Shown piece by piece: positions 34,274 to 45,739 of a stretch of 64,000 bases of DNA. The stretch lies in contig JASJZH010000004.1 in the NCBI GenBank assembly GCA_037178975.1, positions 7,316,001-7,380,000 of the forward strand. Direction: 5' to 3'. The notes beneath the pieces were generated by a model. It was given only the letters and a program-made list of their open reading frames with translations, did no database searches and was not told where the DNA came from. Numbering within the stretch: position 1 is the stretch's first letter; each line of letters starts with the position of its first letter. Source of the DNA: Oscheius tipulae (Eukaryota; Nematoda; Chromadorea; Rhabditida; Rhabditidae). A program made the position numbers and the translations under genes.

Positions 34274-37200
34274 CTGGAAGATTCTATTTAGATCTCGGAG
34301 AAATGGAGAGAGCAGAAGATCCTGCGACAATTATAAGATATAGGCTATATAAATTAAGGAGAGAGGGTAGCAAAGATTGGCAGTAATGAAGTGGCTACTG
34401 CATCTGGAACTAGGGACGCTGGTATAGACTATCGGTCAATAAGGGGAGCAGAGAGAATGATCAAATGTGCGTGCAGCTTTGAACGTATGTTATCAAAACG
34501 AGGTCTTTCCGAGTTTAGCGACCTTATGAATTGTTCAGATGAACGGAAAGATGAAAAGGAGTTGCCTCTCGAGCTTTCTACGTAAAAAACAAGCTTCAGT
34601 AATGGATTCCCCAACGAGGAGGGAAAGCGGTAGGGAGAGCAGACGGGAAAATAACCGCTCTCTGCCTTCTAATAGTTCAGTCTCTTATTCAGGGAAGAGA
34701 TGGATAGTAGGAATTGGAGATGCATAGTTTTGGAATAGAAAACTCCCCACATCACCTCAGAGTTCGAACAGTAGAAGGGCGAACAGTAGAATTCTCGTCA
34801 TCGAGCAGCTTTCAGTATCATGTGATAGTTGCAGTTTCGGAGAAAAGAGAGATCTTTCGTAAAACTGAAAAGTTAACAACTGGCAGCTGCTATTTCCCAG
34901 TGGTCCGTCACGTCAGCCAAGGAAATGAGATCTGCTGTTTTGTGAGTTGTAACCAGATGACACACCGAGAGATAGGGATAGGACAGATGCAAAGACAAAG
35001 GTCACTTTCGGACATTCCAGTGTTTCCAAATTCTCCTCTTCCCGCTACGAACGACTGCTAATTGTCGAGTTCAAATGGAAGGAAAGGGCACAGCTAGAGA
35101 ACAAATAGGTCTTATGTCCTATGTAAGCTGATATAAGTCCAGGCGGGCTGGTCGACCACAAAACATGATGTTCTTGAGGAGAAAGCCGATAGCTCGGAAC
35201 TGCTGCCGGGAGGTCATGTCTAAAACGTCAGCGAGCAGAAAACTTTGAGAATGTTTGTGGGAAAACGACTGGAAGTCGTAGACGTATTAATTATGTTTAC
35301 TTGAACATGGTTTACTAAAAAAATAATTGAACAAGGAACGAGAGCTTGCAAAAACAAACATCATTGTGATGAAAGAGTATTACTAATTCCTTGAAAACTA
35401 ACCGTGGAAAGCAAACTAAAGAACTCAATGGTGACTTGGACAATGATCTCGCTGTCTAACTGTCGAGAATACTTTGAGAATGGAAAGTCATAACGACTTG
35501 GTTTACGTGGAGTCGGTGACAACGAGAAACAAAACTTCAATGTTTTCAGCATCGTACCACCAGTGTTCAGAGTGCCAGGCGTTCAGCAGACATATTTATG
35601 AGCTGCGAAAGATTAATCTCGTTTTTAGCATAATTTCCTGCCAACTGCAAGTATGTATGTTTCTCTACGGGTTCGTGTTATTTGGTCTCTCTTAATTAAA
35701 GAGATAAACCAATAGTCTGACCCCTTATTTGTGTGTCTTAACTGGGCTCAAACGTAATTACTGCCTATGGGAGAACACTGTTCAGTCTGTTCAAAGAAGC
35801 GTATTTATTCCAGGGGATGTGAAGCAGCTGGTTCCTAGTTCTCGTACAAAATGGATGTACGGGTTCAAGTTGAGAGATAGAACGTTCAATTGGTGTTTTT
35901 AACAATCTCGGCTATCGAGAACAGTATAATTTTCGCCTAATTGCTCACTGACTTTCTGATCGGAGAAGTGGAAAAGGCTTTTGTACTGAACCTGGGAGGA
36001 CAGTAAGCGAGGAGGAATTATGCCCTTCTAATGATGTTGAAATTTGAACCGGAAGAGGTCTGCTGACAATGAGTGGGAGCTATGCAACAGGAATGAGGTC
36101 GGATTGATCTCGAATTGGCAGAGGTTTAGGAAGAAAATACTCGGAAATGGAGCCAGTACAGTGGTCCCATCGGAGGAGAACAGAAACCTTTAGATCAGCG
36201 GGCTGTCTAACTGTGGAATCGAGCAGTGCGGAAAATATACAAGGCTAGTTGATTTTTTTTTAAAGTTCAGAGCACGAGAGTCACATTTTCCTGTTCTTCA
36301 TAACTCTAAGAATTGCCTACCCACATCCATCCCAATTACCGTCCAGTCGAAAACTCCCTTTGATCCCTTTATTTATGCGAAGAAACTTGTGACCTTCGAA
36401 TAAGTATTGGGAACCCCGTCTTCCGTTAAAAACAAAGTCTATCCAAAAAGTCACGAGAGACTGAGACTGGTATCTCCCACAGCCCATCTCTTCCGCACAA
36501 ACACTTCTAGAACCTCAGTCTAACAAATTACAGGAAGAAGGGAGAGCTTTAAGACAAAAAAGTTGGAGAGAAAAAGGCTATTCGTGACGGAGATCTTTTA
36601 AAATGTAGGTGTGGGGTGACCAGAGGCTAATGTACGTGTCAAAATATCCGCTATTCAATTAAGAAAATGTTAAAGGATTAAAGGCAATATTCGGGCAATA
36701 AACATATGCTCAGTATTCGTACATGATGTCTTCCGCGAAATTCGTGGGTTACAGGCCGAGTTCAATAGAATAGAGAAGAAGGTGCAGTTTCAACGAAAGA
36801 CTGAATCGAATCTTCGTGATAGAATAAAGAGGACAGAAACAAGGCAAGTCTAACCTGTGAGGGTCGGAAGTTGTTTGATGCTCAGTAATTATTGATGCGA
36901 ACTTCCAAATTTTCGATTGCCGTGTTGTGTCTGGTTTTAAAACTGAAAACAAGGCTAACAGACAATTGAATCCATCGAAGCGGATGAGCTGAACAACAAT
37001 AGTAGAAAAATCAACAGAAACAGTAGTCGAGTATCAATTTAGTGGTAGCATCATAACGCATCCGTTTGCAAAGAGACAACAATGTGTTTTTCCCATTAGG
37101 AAGCCTTAGTAACAAAAAGAAGCCCCTGGCCGTCTGGGCCATTAGGAATCAAAGAATGGGTATGCTGATGAGCCATTTCCATCACATCCAGGATGGTGGG

Positions 37201-37605
37201 AGTAGAAATCCGAGCTAATGCTAATCTCGTTATATTCTCCCCTTGATCAAATTCTTATGTCTTGGTGCTCCACTCGCCTAAGCTTGATTTTCATTCTTTG
37301 GCTTAGGGGGAAGCCTTTGGAGAGATGTGAAGCTGTGGAGGATGAAAAAGCTGGCTTTTGAGTGAACGGTCTTGTCCTACGCTATACGCTATAGATCACA
37401 CGTGAGGAATTTACCCGCTCAATTATTAATAGCGAGTTAGGAGAACAATGAATGGATAAATTGGATAGGAAAAACATGTGAATGACTCCGATGCGAGGCG
37501 TCTGAAAGACTGACCAGAAACATATTCGACATTGAGATCAGAATGGATCAGCCAAGAGGGCAGGCGGATTATACCACGGGGTGAGCCAGCTAAGTATTTA
37601 AGTTT
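34274..37605. other. Gene-poor region
   Basis: About 3.3 kb. No recognisable domain, RNA gene or terminal repeat. If the exon at 34021-34273 is real, its upstream exons may lie here as short pieces. Confidence 0.3.
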
Positions 37606-37690
37606 GTAAGTGCTTCCTTATGGAGGCTCGAAGCGTTTCAACGTCTGGCAACTGATGTCACATCACATTTGGATAAGGCAAAACTTCATA
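37606..37690. repeat. Dispersed repeat, copy 1 (second copy at 46404)
   Basis: About 85 bp beginning GTGCTTCCTTATGGAGGCTC and containing AGCGTTTCAACGTCTG and CACATTTGGATAAG. It recurs with point changes in the same orientation at 46404-46485. It has no coding content and is probably the end of a transposable element family. Confidence 0.7.
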
Positions 37691-37782
37691 AGAAATTGGA
37701 TCTACAGTGGTCCACATAATAAAAAACATTCTACTTCATTTTTTTCTTTCAAACTTATGCGATGTTATCCTCCCTTGAATAC

Positions 37783-38256
37783 TACAGTGGTTAATTATAA
37801 ACGCACCTGTTTTTTTTCGCAGCTTTGGATCAAAAGATCAGTTCGCGGTTTACATCAATGTTGGAAAATATACCAAGTTTGTTTACTTATTTGCCTACAG
37901 AAGGCAAATTTGGATAGCACTTTTCAAAAAATTTATTTGAACATTTTTTCAAAAAAGTGGCTTTGACCAATCCATGGTTTATTCCAGCGATCTCGAGGCG
38001 ATTTTTCCTGTGTTTTGCTGTCAATAGTGGGGTTTTTTTCATCTTTCTCCATTTGATGAAGCGCGCCTTCAAAATTACTCTTCTAACCGTCTCGGCAGAA
38101 ACATCCAGTTTCAAGTCGGCCTTGATTCTACTGCAGGTCATCACTTGATTCGAAATTTGTACTTTTTTTTTCAAATTTGCTGTAAACCGCGAACCGGTCT
38201 TTTGACCCAAAGCTGCGAAAAAATCAGGTGCGTTTATAATTACGTGGGCCACTGTA
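37783..38256 (-). mobile_element. Tc1-like DNA element, internally deleted
   Basis: It is bounded by inverted repeats starting TACAGTGG and continuing TAATTATAAACGCACCTG...TTCGCAGCTTTGG...AAAAGA...GTTCGCGGTTTACA (37783-37856 and the reverse of about 38178-38256). The left repeat lacks several bases (CCCACG) found in the right. Between them the minus strand encodes only the N-terminal DNA-binding part of a Tc1/Tc3-like transposase (SRIKADLKLDVSAETVRRVI, then KTPLLTAKHRKNRLEIA). The catalytic DDE region is absent. A similar TACAGTGG end occurs at 37704, hinting at a second nested or abortive terminus. Confidence 0.75.
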
Positions 38257-38928
38257 TTTTAGTCAAGGGCTTCTTGCTTTAGGGACTTACTGGCTGAAAT
38301 CGTAGATTCTTATAAAACTTCTTTTCATAAACAGGTTCATTAAATGAAATTGTGTCGCTTCTCCCTTTTTACAATTTGAACGCTATGTTCTCTTATTGTC
38401 TTTGTTTCTGGACCGTTCTTTTTATCATTCTTTGCGACATTTAGCCGACGTTTATATTGAGAAATACCAATATGGGAGCATGCAGTGTGAACATTCAAAA
38501 CATAGGGCTGTAGAGTAGGCAGGGCGTAATCATTTTTAGAGCAGTTGTGAGTTTGGCTTTTCCTTGTGTATTGATCACTTTTTGTTGATTTTAGTTTTTC
38601 TGATCTCGATATAATATTTTCTGTTATGTTTCAAGTACTTTAAAGCACAAATGCAAAGATAAATTAGCCTTTCTTTAAGGATACCATTTTTTTTTCACAA
38701 AATCAAAAAAGTATTTTCCACGAGAAAATATTCAATACGCCTTCAATAGCATTTCTTGCCACTTTGATCAGCTATCACCAAGATAAGTGAAGGCAGTCTG
38801 TTCAGTTCTCTGTTCAAATACGGCCAGTTGATGAACTTCCGCCAATAACAATGTTCCTTCAAACTCCTTTGTTCTCGTTGATGTGTACACTCAAATTTTA
38901 GGAAAGCTGAGCAGACTCGAACGCTGAA
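38257..38928. other. Intergenic, AT-rich
   Basis: About 670 bp between the Tc1-like element and the kinase-GTPase gene; probable promoter side of that gene. No exon seen. Confidence 0.35.
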
Positions 38929-41900
38929 ATGTCCAGCTATTTGGAAAAGGTAAACAGATTCACCCTACATCTCAAAGTAGATTCAGTACCCGTTTCTTGA
39001 CGGCTACGACGACGCTCAATTCATTCTGCACATTTTCGACATGAACCTGGGAGAGGAGAAAACTACACAGAAACTACGTGCACTATTGCCGGTGGAATAC
39101 TTTCAGAGGTATCTCAAGTGGAAAAATGGATCGGTAAGAATCAATACAGCATACGATTTTTTGCGCTTTGGGAAAAGAGAGGTAGCACTGTAAGTCTACT
39201 TTTCTATCTGAAACTATTAACTTACAAATTACTGAGCAAGTTTTTGAAGTAACGTCACCACAAATCCTCTTGCAAAAAGCAGTGGGTTGTGTTTCTCAGT
39301 CTCTCTCTGCTTCTGTCTCTCTGTCTTCCTTCTTCTATTACTATTTACTACAGTATTCAAGTCTATGCGACTAGCGTAGACCTCAAGATACTCCATTCTT
39401 CGGCATTTCGGTGCCACCAGTCTGTGTCCGCAACTCTTGAGTCTCGTCTTCCCATCTTTGACGTATCCTGCCTCTAGATCTTTTGCCTTCAAGTATAGTC
39501 CATTCGGTTATGGTTCTGGTCCATCTGTTCCCGTTCATCTGTGTTATCATTCCCGCCCAGGTCATCATGAGACAGAGTATCCTCTTTTTCCAGTCCGGCA
39601 ACTTTGTTCTAGCTCTTATCCTCTCATTCTGCCATCTTTTAAGAGTAGTGATTCCTAGCATTCTTCTTTCCGTCCGTCTTTGGCTCACTTCAATGTATTA
39701 CTTGTCCGACTACTTCAGTGTCCAGGATCCTGCTGCATAGAGAGCTACAGGAATAACGCATAAATTGAAGAATACTTTTCTTTTCTTCATGGTCAGCTGT
39801 TTGCATGTCAGAAGATTGGAGATCTCGATGAAAGCAAATGTCTGTCCCATTTTACGCTTGACCTCTTCAGGACCGTCCAGTCGAATGGAAATCTTTGGCC
39901 CAAGCAAAACACAATCTTCCACAAACTTGATATTGGATCCGTTGATTACAATTGGGGTCTTGTTGGAAAGGAGTACGGTCTTTTTGGTATTGATTTCGAG
40001 ACCTACCGAGCCCAGTGCTTCAGTCAACTTATGTAGCATTCTTTCCATTTCTGGTCGACTTCTAGAGAACAGCACCATGTCATCAGCCAGAGTATGCAGA
40101 TGTTGCATGTTGTTTCTCCCATTCAAATCAATCAAGTAATTTTTTTTGTTTCTAGATGTCCGATGGTTCTAGGAGCCATTTGAAAGCAGCTGATAAAGGT
40201 GTTTATTCATAGTCTGTTTCGAAGCAAACTTTCTTAAGCTGCGATGCGCTTCACAACCGGCCATTTTTCTGGCGATCTTACACTGGTGTATGCCGGAGGA
40301 GAAGCAGCCGTCTATTCCACTGAAACAGACCTATATGGGTAGGCTTTTGAAGATCAAATCAATTTCTATTGTTCTATTCAGAAAGCTTTGCGTCAAAGTC
40401 TTCTCTCGTCCTTCTATAAAAAATGCCGAAATACAAACATTGATCCAACACCAGAGCCATATTAATATTGTACGCTTTCTCGGCTTCTTTGAATCCGCTG
40501 ATAAGTTGTCTTCCGGATACGTGATGGAATATATGCAGAACGGGAGCTTGTTCGAAAGTGAGCCATGCTTATAATGACTTTGAGACGAGTTTTATATATT
40601 TCAGTAATCCACAACCCTTCGATAGATTACAATGAGCGGCAGGTATACTCCTGGATTCTTCAGGCAAGTCGTGGAATTGAATATTTGCACCAAAACAATG
40701 TGCTTCACCGCGACATCAAGCCCAGAAAGTAAGTATTTTCATTATGTTTTGTAAGGGAAGTTCAGTTTTCTTATCGGCGAAACAATCAACATACTGAAAG
40801 TAGCCGACTTCGGAATGGCGAAGCAGAATGTCATGGGCATGACAGTGACATCTTGGTAATCTTTTTTCCGGTTATTTATTTTCTTTTTAGCAGTGGAACT
40901 TATTTGTACATGGCTCCTGAAGTGATAATTAGTGCCGGTGTCAAGTACGATATAGCCTCCGACGTCTATTCGTTTGCCTTTTCAATTTGGGAGATGCTTC
41001 ATCGAAAGTAAGAATGTGTTCCTAACGGACAAATAAATATTCTTCAGAGTGCCATTCTATGAATATGAAAGGAATATCGATTTTTGCAACAAGATTGTCA
41101 GTGGAGTCAGGCCTGGAATAGAGTTAACTTTGAAGGAAGAGTTGAAGAACTTGATAGTGACGTAGGTTCAATTTTTTGAGTTTGTCATTCTTTTTCTTAC
41201 AGAGGCTGGGACAACGATCCGAAGAAACGTCCATCGATTAACGAGTTTCTCGCAACAGCAAAGACCACAAAATTCACAAGAGCTCATCATTGCAGCCGAG
41301 GCAAAAAGTAGTTTACACAGTACCAGTTTTATTTCATGTTTCACAGGACAAGAACCTCGTGGAAATTTGGAGTTTTCTCTCCCAACTGTCGTTCAAGTTC
41401 CACGGAAGCCAAGAAAAAAAATGGGAAGAACAAGAAGCGAGTGTACAACCCTAAAACCTTCCACACTCCGAAGAAGGCCATCTTTCTTGATGAAGACTCA
41501 ATTGGGTAGAACTTTCTTCTTCCTCTCCTAAATCTTCAGACATTGCTTGAAAAAGACGACCAACATCCTGCTCCTAGGACAGTCAGGAGTTGGAAAATCG
41601 ACGTTCCTCAACGCTTTCGGCAACTACCTAGAGTTTGGCAACAATTTCAAAAAGGCCGAACAAAATCTGAAAGTTTATATTCCTGCCCAATACGATCTTG
41701 CCTACGCTGCAAGTGTAAGTCAGGTTTTTGTAGTGATCTAGTGTTTCAGGACCGTGAGCCTTTGACAGTGACGTTGAAGCCAAGCGATGGTCATGTTGAT
41801 GGGAACGAAGTGTTCGAACCAGGAAAGTCTGCCACTCAGGTAGGAGAAGCGACCTCCAATTTTTACCCGTTCTTTAAGGAAGCTCGCTGCTACACCTTCC

Positions 41901-42945
41901 AATACGGCTCGGGTGCGAAACAGAAAGAGGTACGGATTATCGATACCCCTGGCCTTGTTGATACTGAGGGCATGGAGAAAGATCAGGTCAACATCGCCAG
42001 AATTCTAAAGTGCATCAAGCAGTTTCCGTGAGTTTAGACGAAATCACTTGCAATTGGTCTCAGAACCCTCCAAGCCATTGTGTTCCTTCTTCGCCATGAC
42101 GAGACCAGAGCTACGGCAAGCTTGAAGTATAATTTGAGCGAGCTGTTGAAGTGTCTTCATCACGATGCCGCCAAGAATATCCTGTTTCTTTTTCCCAAGA
42201 CCGATCCGCTCCAGCCCCTGAGCGCCATCAAAGTACTAAATGAGTTTTTCGTGAAGATCAACGCGAATAGCAAAGAGAAGATCATAATGAACATGTGAGC
42301 TAGCTATAAGAATTGGAACAAATCGATGATTTAGAAAAACAACAGTCTTTCGTCTGGACAACTTCGGATTTCTATACCTGGGTGGCCGAAAGTATGCCCA
42401 CTATCAAGAAATGGGACAAATTAGGCAGAAAGCTATGAAATGCTGGGATTGCTCGGCTAAAGATGTCGAAAAGTATGTTAATCTTTTACGAGTAACACGT
42501 TTTCAGTCTGCTCAAAGCCATATCTGCCCTGCCCGACTATCCAATACAGAAAACTTTCGAAATCCAAGACACGAAGATCTGTCTGGAGGCTTTTGCTCGT
42601 CCGATGGCTGATCTCAGTCGTCAAATACTCAATAATCAGATGAAGCTGAGAGAGAAGGAAGCCGAAATCAATCAGCTCCTGAAAGAAAACAAAAGTCTTG
42701 TTGGACGACTTAATTGTGATCAGGTATCGGTCAGTTTTACTATCCTAACCAGTTGACAGAAAATCTACGTTCGTCGCCCAATTGACACTCCACGTCTCTG
42801 CTGCTACTCTGATACTTGTTCGACTGTGTCACCGGCCTCAGATCGTTTGCCAAGAATGTGTCCCGACCCTTGCAACTGCATTCCAGAAGACGACAAAGAC
42901 CAAGAGGCATGCTTGCGTAACAAAGTCGCACGTGAGTTCAGATGA
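38929..42945 (+). CDS. Protein kinase - AIG1/septin-like GTPase fusion protein, about 806 aa
   Basis: Seventeen exons: 38929-38949, 38987-39133, 40156-40198, 40239-40338, 40382-40557, 40605-40728, 40766-40855, 40891-41007, 41048-41161, 41203-41307, 41347-41505, 41540-41714, 41750-42027, 42064-42294, 42335-42472, 42507-42723 and 42760-42945; the sum is 2,421 nt. Residues about 85-335 form a TKL-like kinase: Gly loop GGEAAVY, Lys in CVKVF, HRDIKPRN, DFGMAK, MAPEV, SDVYSFAFSIWEML. A basic linker follows (AKKKNGKNKKR). Then comes a GTPase: P-loop GQSGVGKST at about 412, DTPGLVDTEG at about 522, FLFPKTDP. A coiled coil (LREKEAEINQLLKENKSL) and a Cys-rich tail (LCCYSDTC...CPDPCNC) end it. Catalytic residues of both enzymes are intact. 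The first two exons may not belong: an ATG also starts exon 3 after TTTCTAG. Every junction keeps frame. Confidence 0.78.
39383..40135 (-). mobile_element. RTE-like retrotransposon fragment (reverse transcriptase C-terminal half)
   Basis: On the minus strand, 40135-39710 encodes reverse transcriptase from the catalytic box (LHTLADDMVLFSRSRPEMERM) through GLEINTKKTVLL and VALYAAGSWTL. An overlapping frame (39688-39383) continues with RRMLGITTLKRWQNERIR and RGRIRQRWEDETQELRTQ, the usual end of endonuclease/reverse-transcriptase polyproteins. The frame change and missing 5' half show it is dead. It lies antisense within intron 2 of the kinase-GTPase gene. A CT-rich simple tract (about 39296-39345) adjoins its 3' end. 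Confidence 0.8.
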
Positions 42946-43151
42946 TCGGTATCTACACCGAGGAAGACGTTCCTGAAGAGAAAAAGGCTATTATCAATTT
43001 AATCTTTGATCGACGCTGTTGAAAGATGTTTGTCTCGTACGTTAGTTTGTTTAATATCCTGTCGTTAGCAATCCAGTTGTACTGACCGTGAGGGTTTCAT
43101 TGGTAAACTGCGTTTCTTAAGTATAAAAGTCTTTTCCAAGACCCCTTCGTT
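42946..43151. other. Short spacer between kinase-GTPase gene and pogo-like element
   Basis: About 200 bp; 3' flank of the kinase-GTPase gene. No coding content. Confidence 0.4.
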
Positions 43152-43200
43152 ATCCGAGGTGATAAGCTTCGAAGGCTCCAAAAATCATGGCAGCGTGGTA

Positions 43201-43666
43201 TAGTCTATTTCCAACCTCCAGCGGCACTTACGAATTCTTTAAAGGTAGAATGCGAAAGGTCTTGCGAGGAAATTACAGTACCCCGGGCTCAGATTCGCTA
43301 TTTTTGAGTGTTTACAGCCATTTTTTCGTTGTTTTAACATTGGCATTGGATTCGGGGCCTAAGAATATCTACTTGACACCCATTTTGTAGAAAAATCTGC
43401 CAGAAAAACGCCTAAAAAAGCGTGGAAGCCGAAAATGGGGCTCTGCACACATATTTTGGCCATTTTCAACGCTTTTCTTAGATATTTCCCCTAAATTTGT
43501 TGTCAAGTAGGTTTATGTATGTCTAGAATTCGGTTACACAGTCAGAATTTGTAAAAAGTATGCGGAAAATGAAGAAAATTCAAAGTTTTGGAATTTTTTG
43601 TTCGCGCGCAAATACTGTGCCGTCAGCGTTCAAATTCAGGTGCCGCTGGACGTTGGAAATAGACTA
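43201..43666. mobile_element. Nested MITE with TA target duplication
   Basis: A 466-bp insertion inside the left arm of the pogo-like element. Its ends are inverted repeats (TAGTCTATTTCCAAC then C or G, then TCCAGCGGCAC) and it is flanked by TA at 43199-43200 and 43667-43668. The right inverted arm preserves the empty site (GTGGTATGACGG, one TA), which proves insertion after the arms existed. No coding capacity. Confidence 0.88.
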
Positions 43667-43820
43667 TATGACGGTGAGCGCGGTGGGCTGGGAAGTAATT
43701 ACTTGCTGGTTCGGATCCGCTCAAGTTTTTTTCTTTTTTTTTGTCTATTATCTGCGATTATGTGCTTTTGTTCTTTCATTATGTTTGTTTTTCATAACGC
43801 GTAAACTTTTTAGTTTCCAC

Positions 43821-45570
43821 ATGAACCCATCTAAAATTCTCGGATTTCTGGTTGGAGAGTTTGGTCTGGAAAAAGATGCCGAATTAACTCGAGATGAGCA
43901 CCGTCTAGCAAGCCGCTTGAAAGTTATTTTGCAAAGTTCTGTCACCAGCTCCATGACAATTGAAGAGGAAGATGAAGGTTAGTGAAGTGTTGGCGAAACT
44001 TTATTTTGTAGAGCTAAACATCTCTGAAGGATCCGATGATGAATACTGCGTAGAGGACGAAGGGACTCGTATGCCTAATCCATTTGAAGATTCTTCTGGT
44101 ACTGTCAGGTTTTCTGACAAGTACCGAACGATTGACGATGTCCGATCGGCTATTGCTTACTACCGCTCTGCCGTAACCGGAAGTCGTAGCTTGGAAGGAA
44201 TGAACAATAGATTCAAGTGGATTACTACTCGGAATCATTTTCAGAAGCTACGACAATTCGAAGCGGCAGGTACGAGAACTTGTTTGTCAATAAATCAGTT
44301 TAGATCTCGTGAAAGAAGACCGGAGAAAGGTTTTGGGTTTGCTGTCAGCCGAACTGTCTGATTGGGTCAAAGAGTCTATCTCCAAAGGCATTTCTCTTCA
44401 CGACATTGACCTCAAGCAAAAGAGCATCCTATTGAACTTGACGAAGTATCATCTGCCCAACTTCACCGCGTCCGACTCCTGGCTAGACTCTTTGAAAAAG
44501 GTTAGAATTCCTGAAACACGTTTTACGTTTTTTAGAAACATAACATCGTGAGTCGAAGAGTTACGAAGTTCGTTAGCCGTGTTTCCTTCCGTAACTCTGC
44601 AGCGATCAAGGCCGCAGCTGATTCCTTTGTGGCTAAAGTCCGAAATGATATTGTCGCCGCTAACTATATGCTGGATCACATCTGGAATGCTGACCAATCC
44701 GGATTCACCAAGGAACTCACGACTGCTAGAACTCTCGACATCAAAGGCAAGAGGAGTGTGGAACGCATCGTACAGACAGCTTCTGCTCTCACTCACTCTT
44801 ACACTGTTTTTCCTATGATCAGTTGTAACGGAGTTTTGGGTGAGAAGCTATATGTGGTGCTCCAGGAGCCTAATGGATTGTTCCCCAAGTTAGCTATCTT
44901 TTTAAAGTTAACAGTCTTTTTTTTATAGAAATGGCATCTTCCAAACCAAAAACCTTGTCGTCCGTGCCAATAAGACGCACATCATGAACAAGGACCTCAT
45001 GAGGGACTGGTTTGAGAATGTCGTTTTCGACTCTCCTCCAAACAAGATGTTACTGTTGGTCGATTCATGGCCGTCGTTCAAGGATACGGACCTGATTCAT
45101 TCCCTCGTTCCACCTGGAATGGACTTTGAGCTACGCCATATCCCTGGCGGAGCCACCTCTATGATCCAGCCACTCGATGTTTATGGTTTTTACCATGTGA
45201 AAAAGTTTGTCAAGAGAGTCACAAGTTTTGCTCTGGTAAATCAAATCGATTTCCAAATAGCAGCAAGGGATAATCTACTCAAGGTCAGTTTTTTCATCAA
45301 ACAAAGTCATATTTCTGTCAGGTAATCTCTTTGACCCATCGACAGTTCACTCATCACGCTTTCCATTCATTTTGGCAGTATAGTTGGTATGCGTCGGGCT
45401 ATCAGGTTCTTCACCCTCCACCTTTCAAAACTCCTATTCAAATTTGTTTCCCAACCACCCCCCAGATCTGTTCGATTCCAAATTGTAAAGGATTTGGTTT
45501 CATGCTTTGTCTCTTCTGTGACCAGTATTTTTGTTTCTTGCACTACATTATTCAATATCATTGGTGTTAA
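43821..45570 (+). CDS. pogo/Tigger-like DDE transposase with C-terminal zinc-binding motif, 522 aa
   Basis: Six exons: 43821-43977, 44012-44269, 44304-44500, 44536-44888, 44929-45283 and 45322-45570 (1,569 nt). The N-terminal part is a DNA-binding region, with FKWITTRNHFQKLRQFEAAD and then a helical stretch. The DDE_1-type catalytic core has IWNADQSGF (first Asp), LLLVDSWPSF (second Asp) and GGATSMIQPLDVYGF (region of the third acidic residue). The C-terminus, CSIPNC...MLCLFCDQYFCFLHY...YHWC, is a Cys/His zinc-binding motif like those ending other nematode copies of this transposase group. No stop or frameshift interrupts it. Function: cut-and-paste transposition of the surrounding element. 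Confidence 0.82.
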
Positions 45571-45739
45571 AGTGCATTTGTTCACAAAAACAAAGTTTTT
45601 CCTGTTGAAGTAGTTTAAACTAATTTCCAAAAAAGGAGAATACAGACGTCCACTTGGTGCCTCTCTAGTCGAATAACTTAAGCCAAAGAGTGTCTGACAC
45701 TATAAGATGGCTTTATCTGCCTATAGAAAGTGCACTTGG

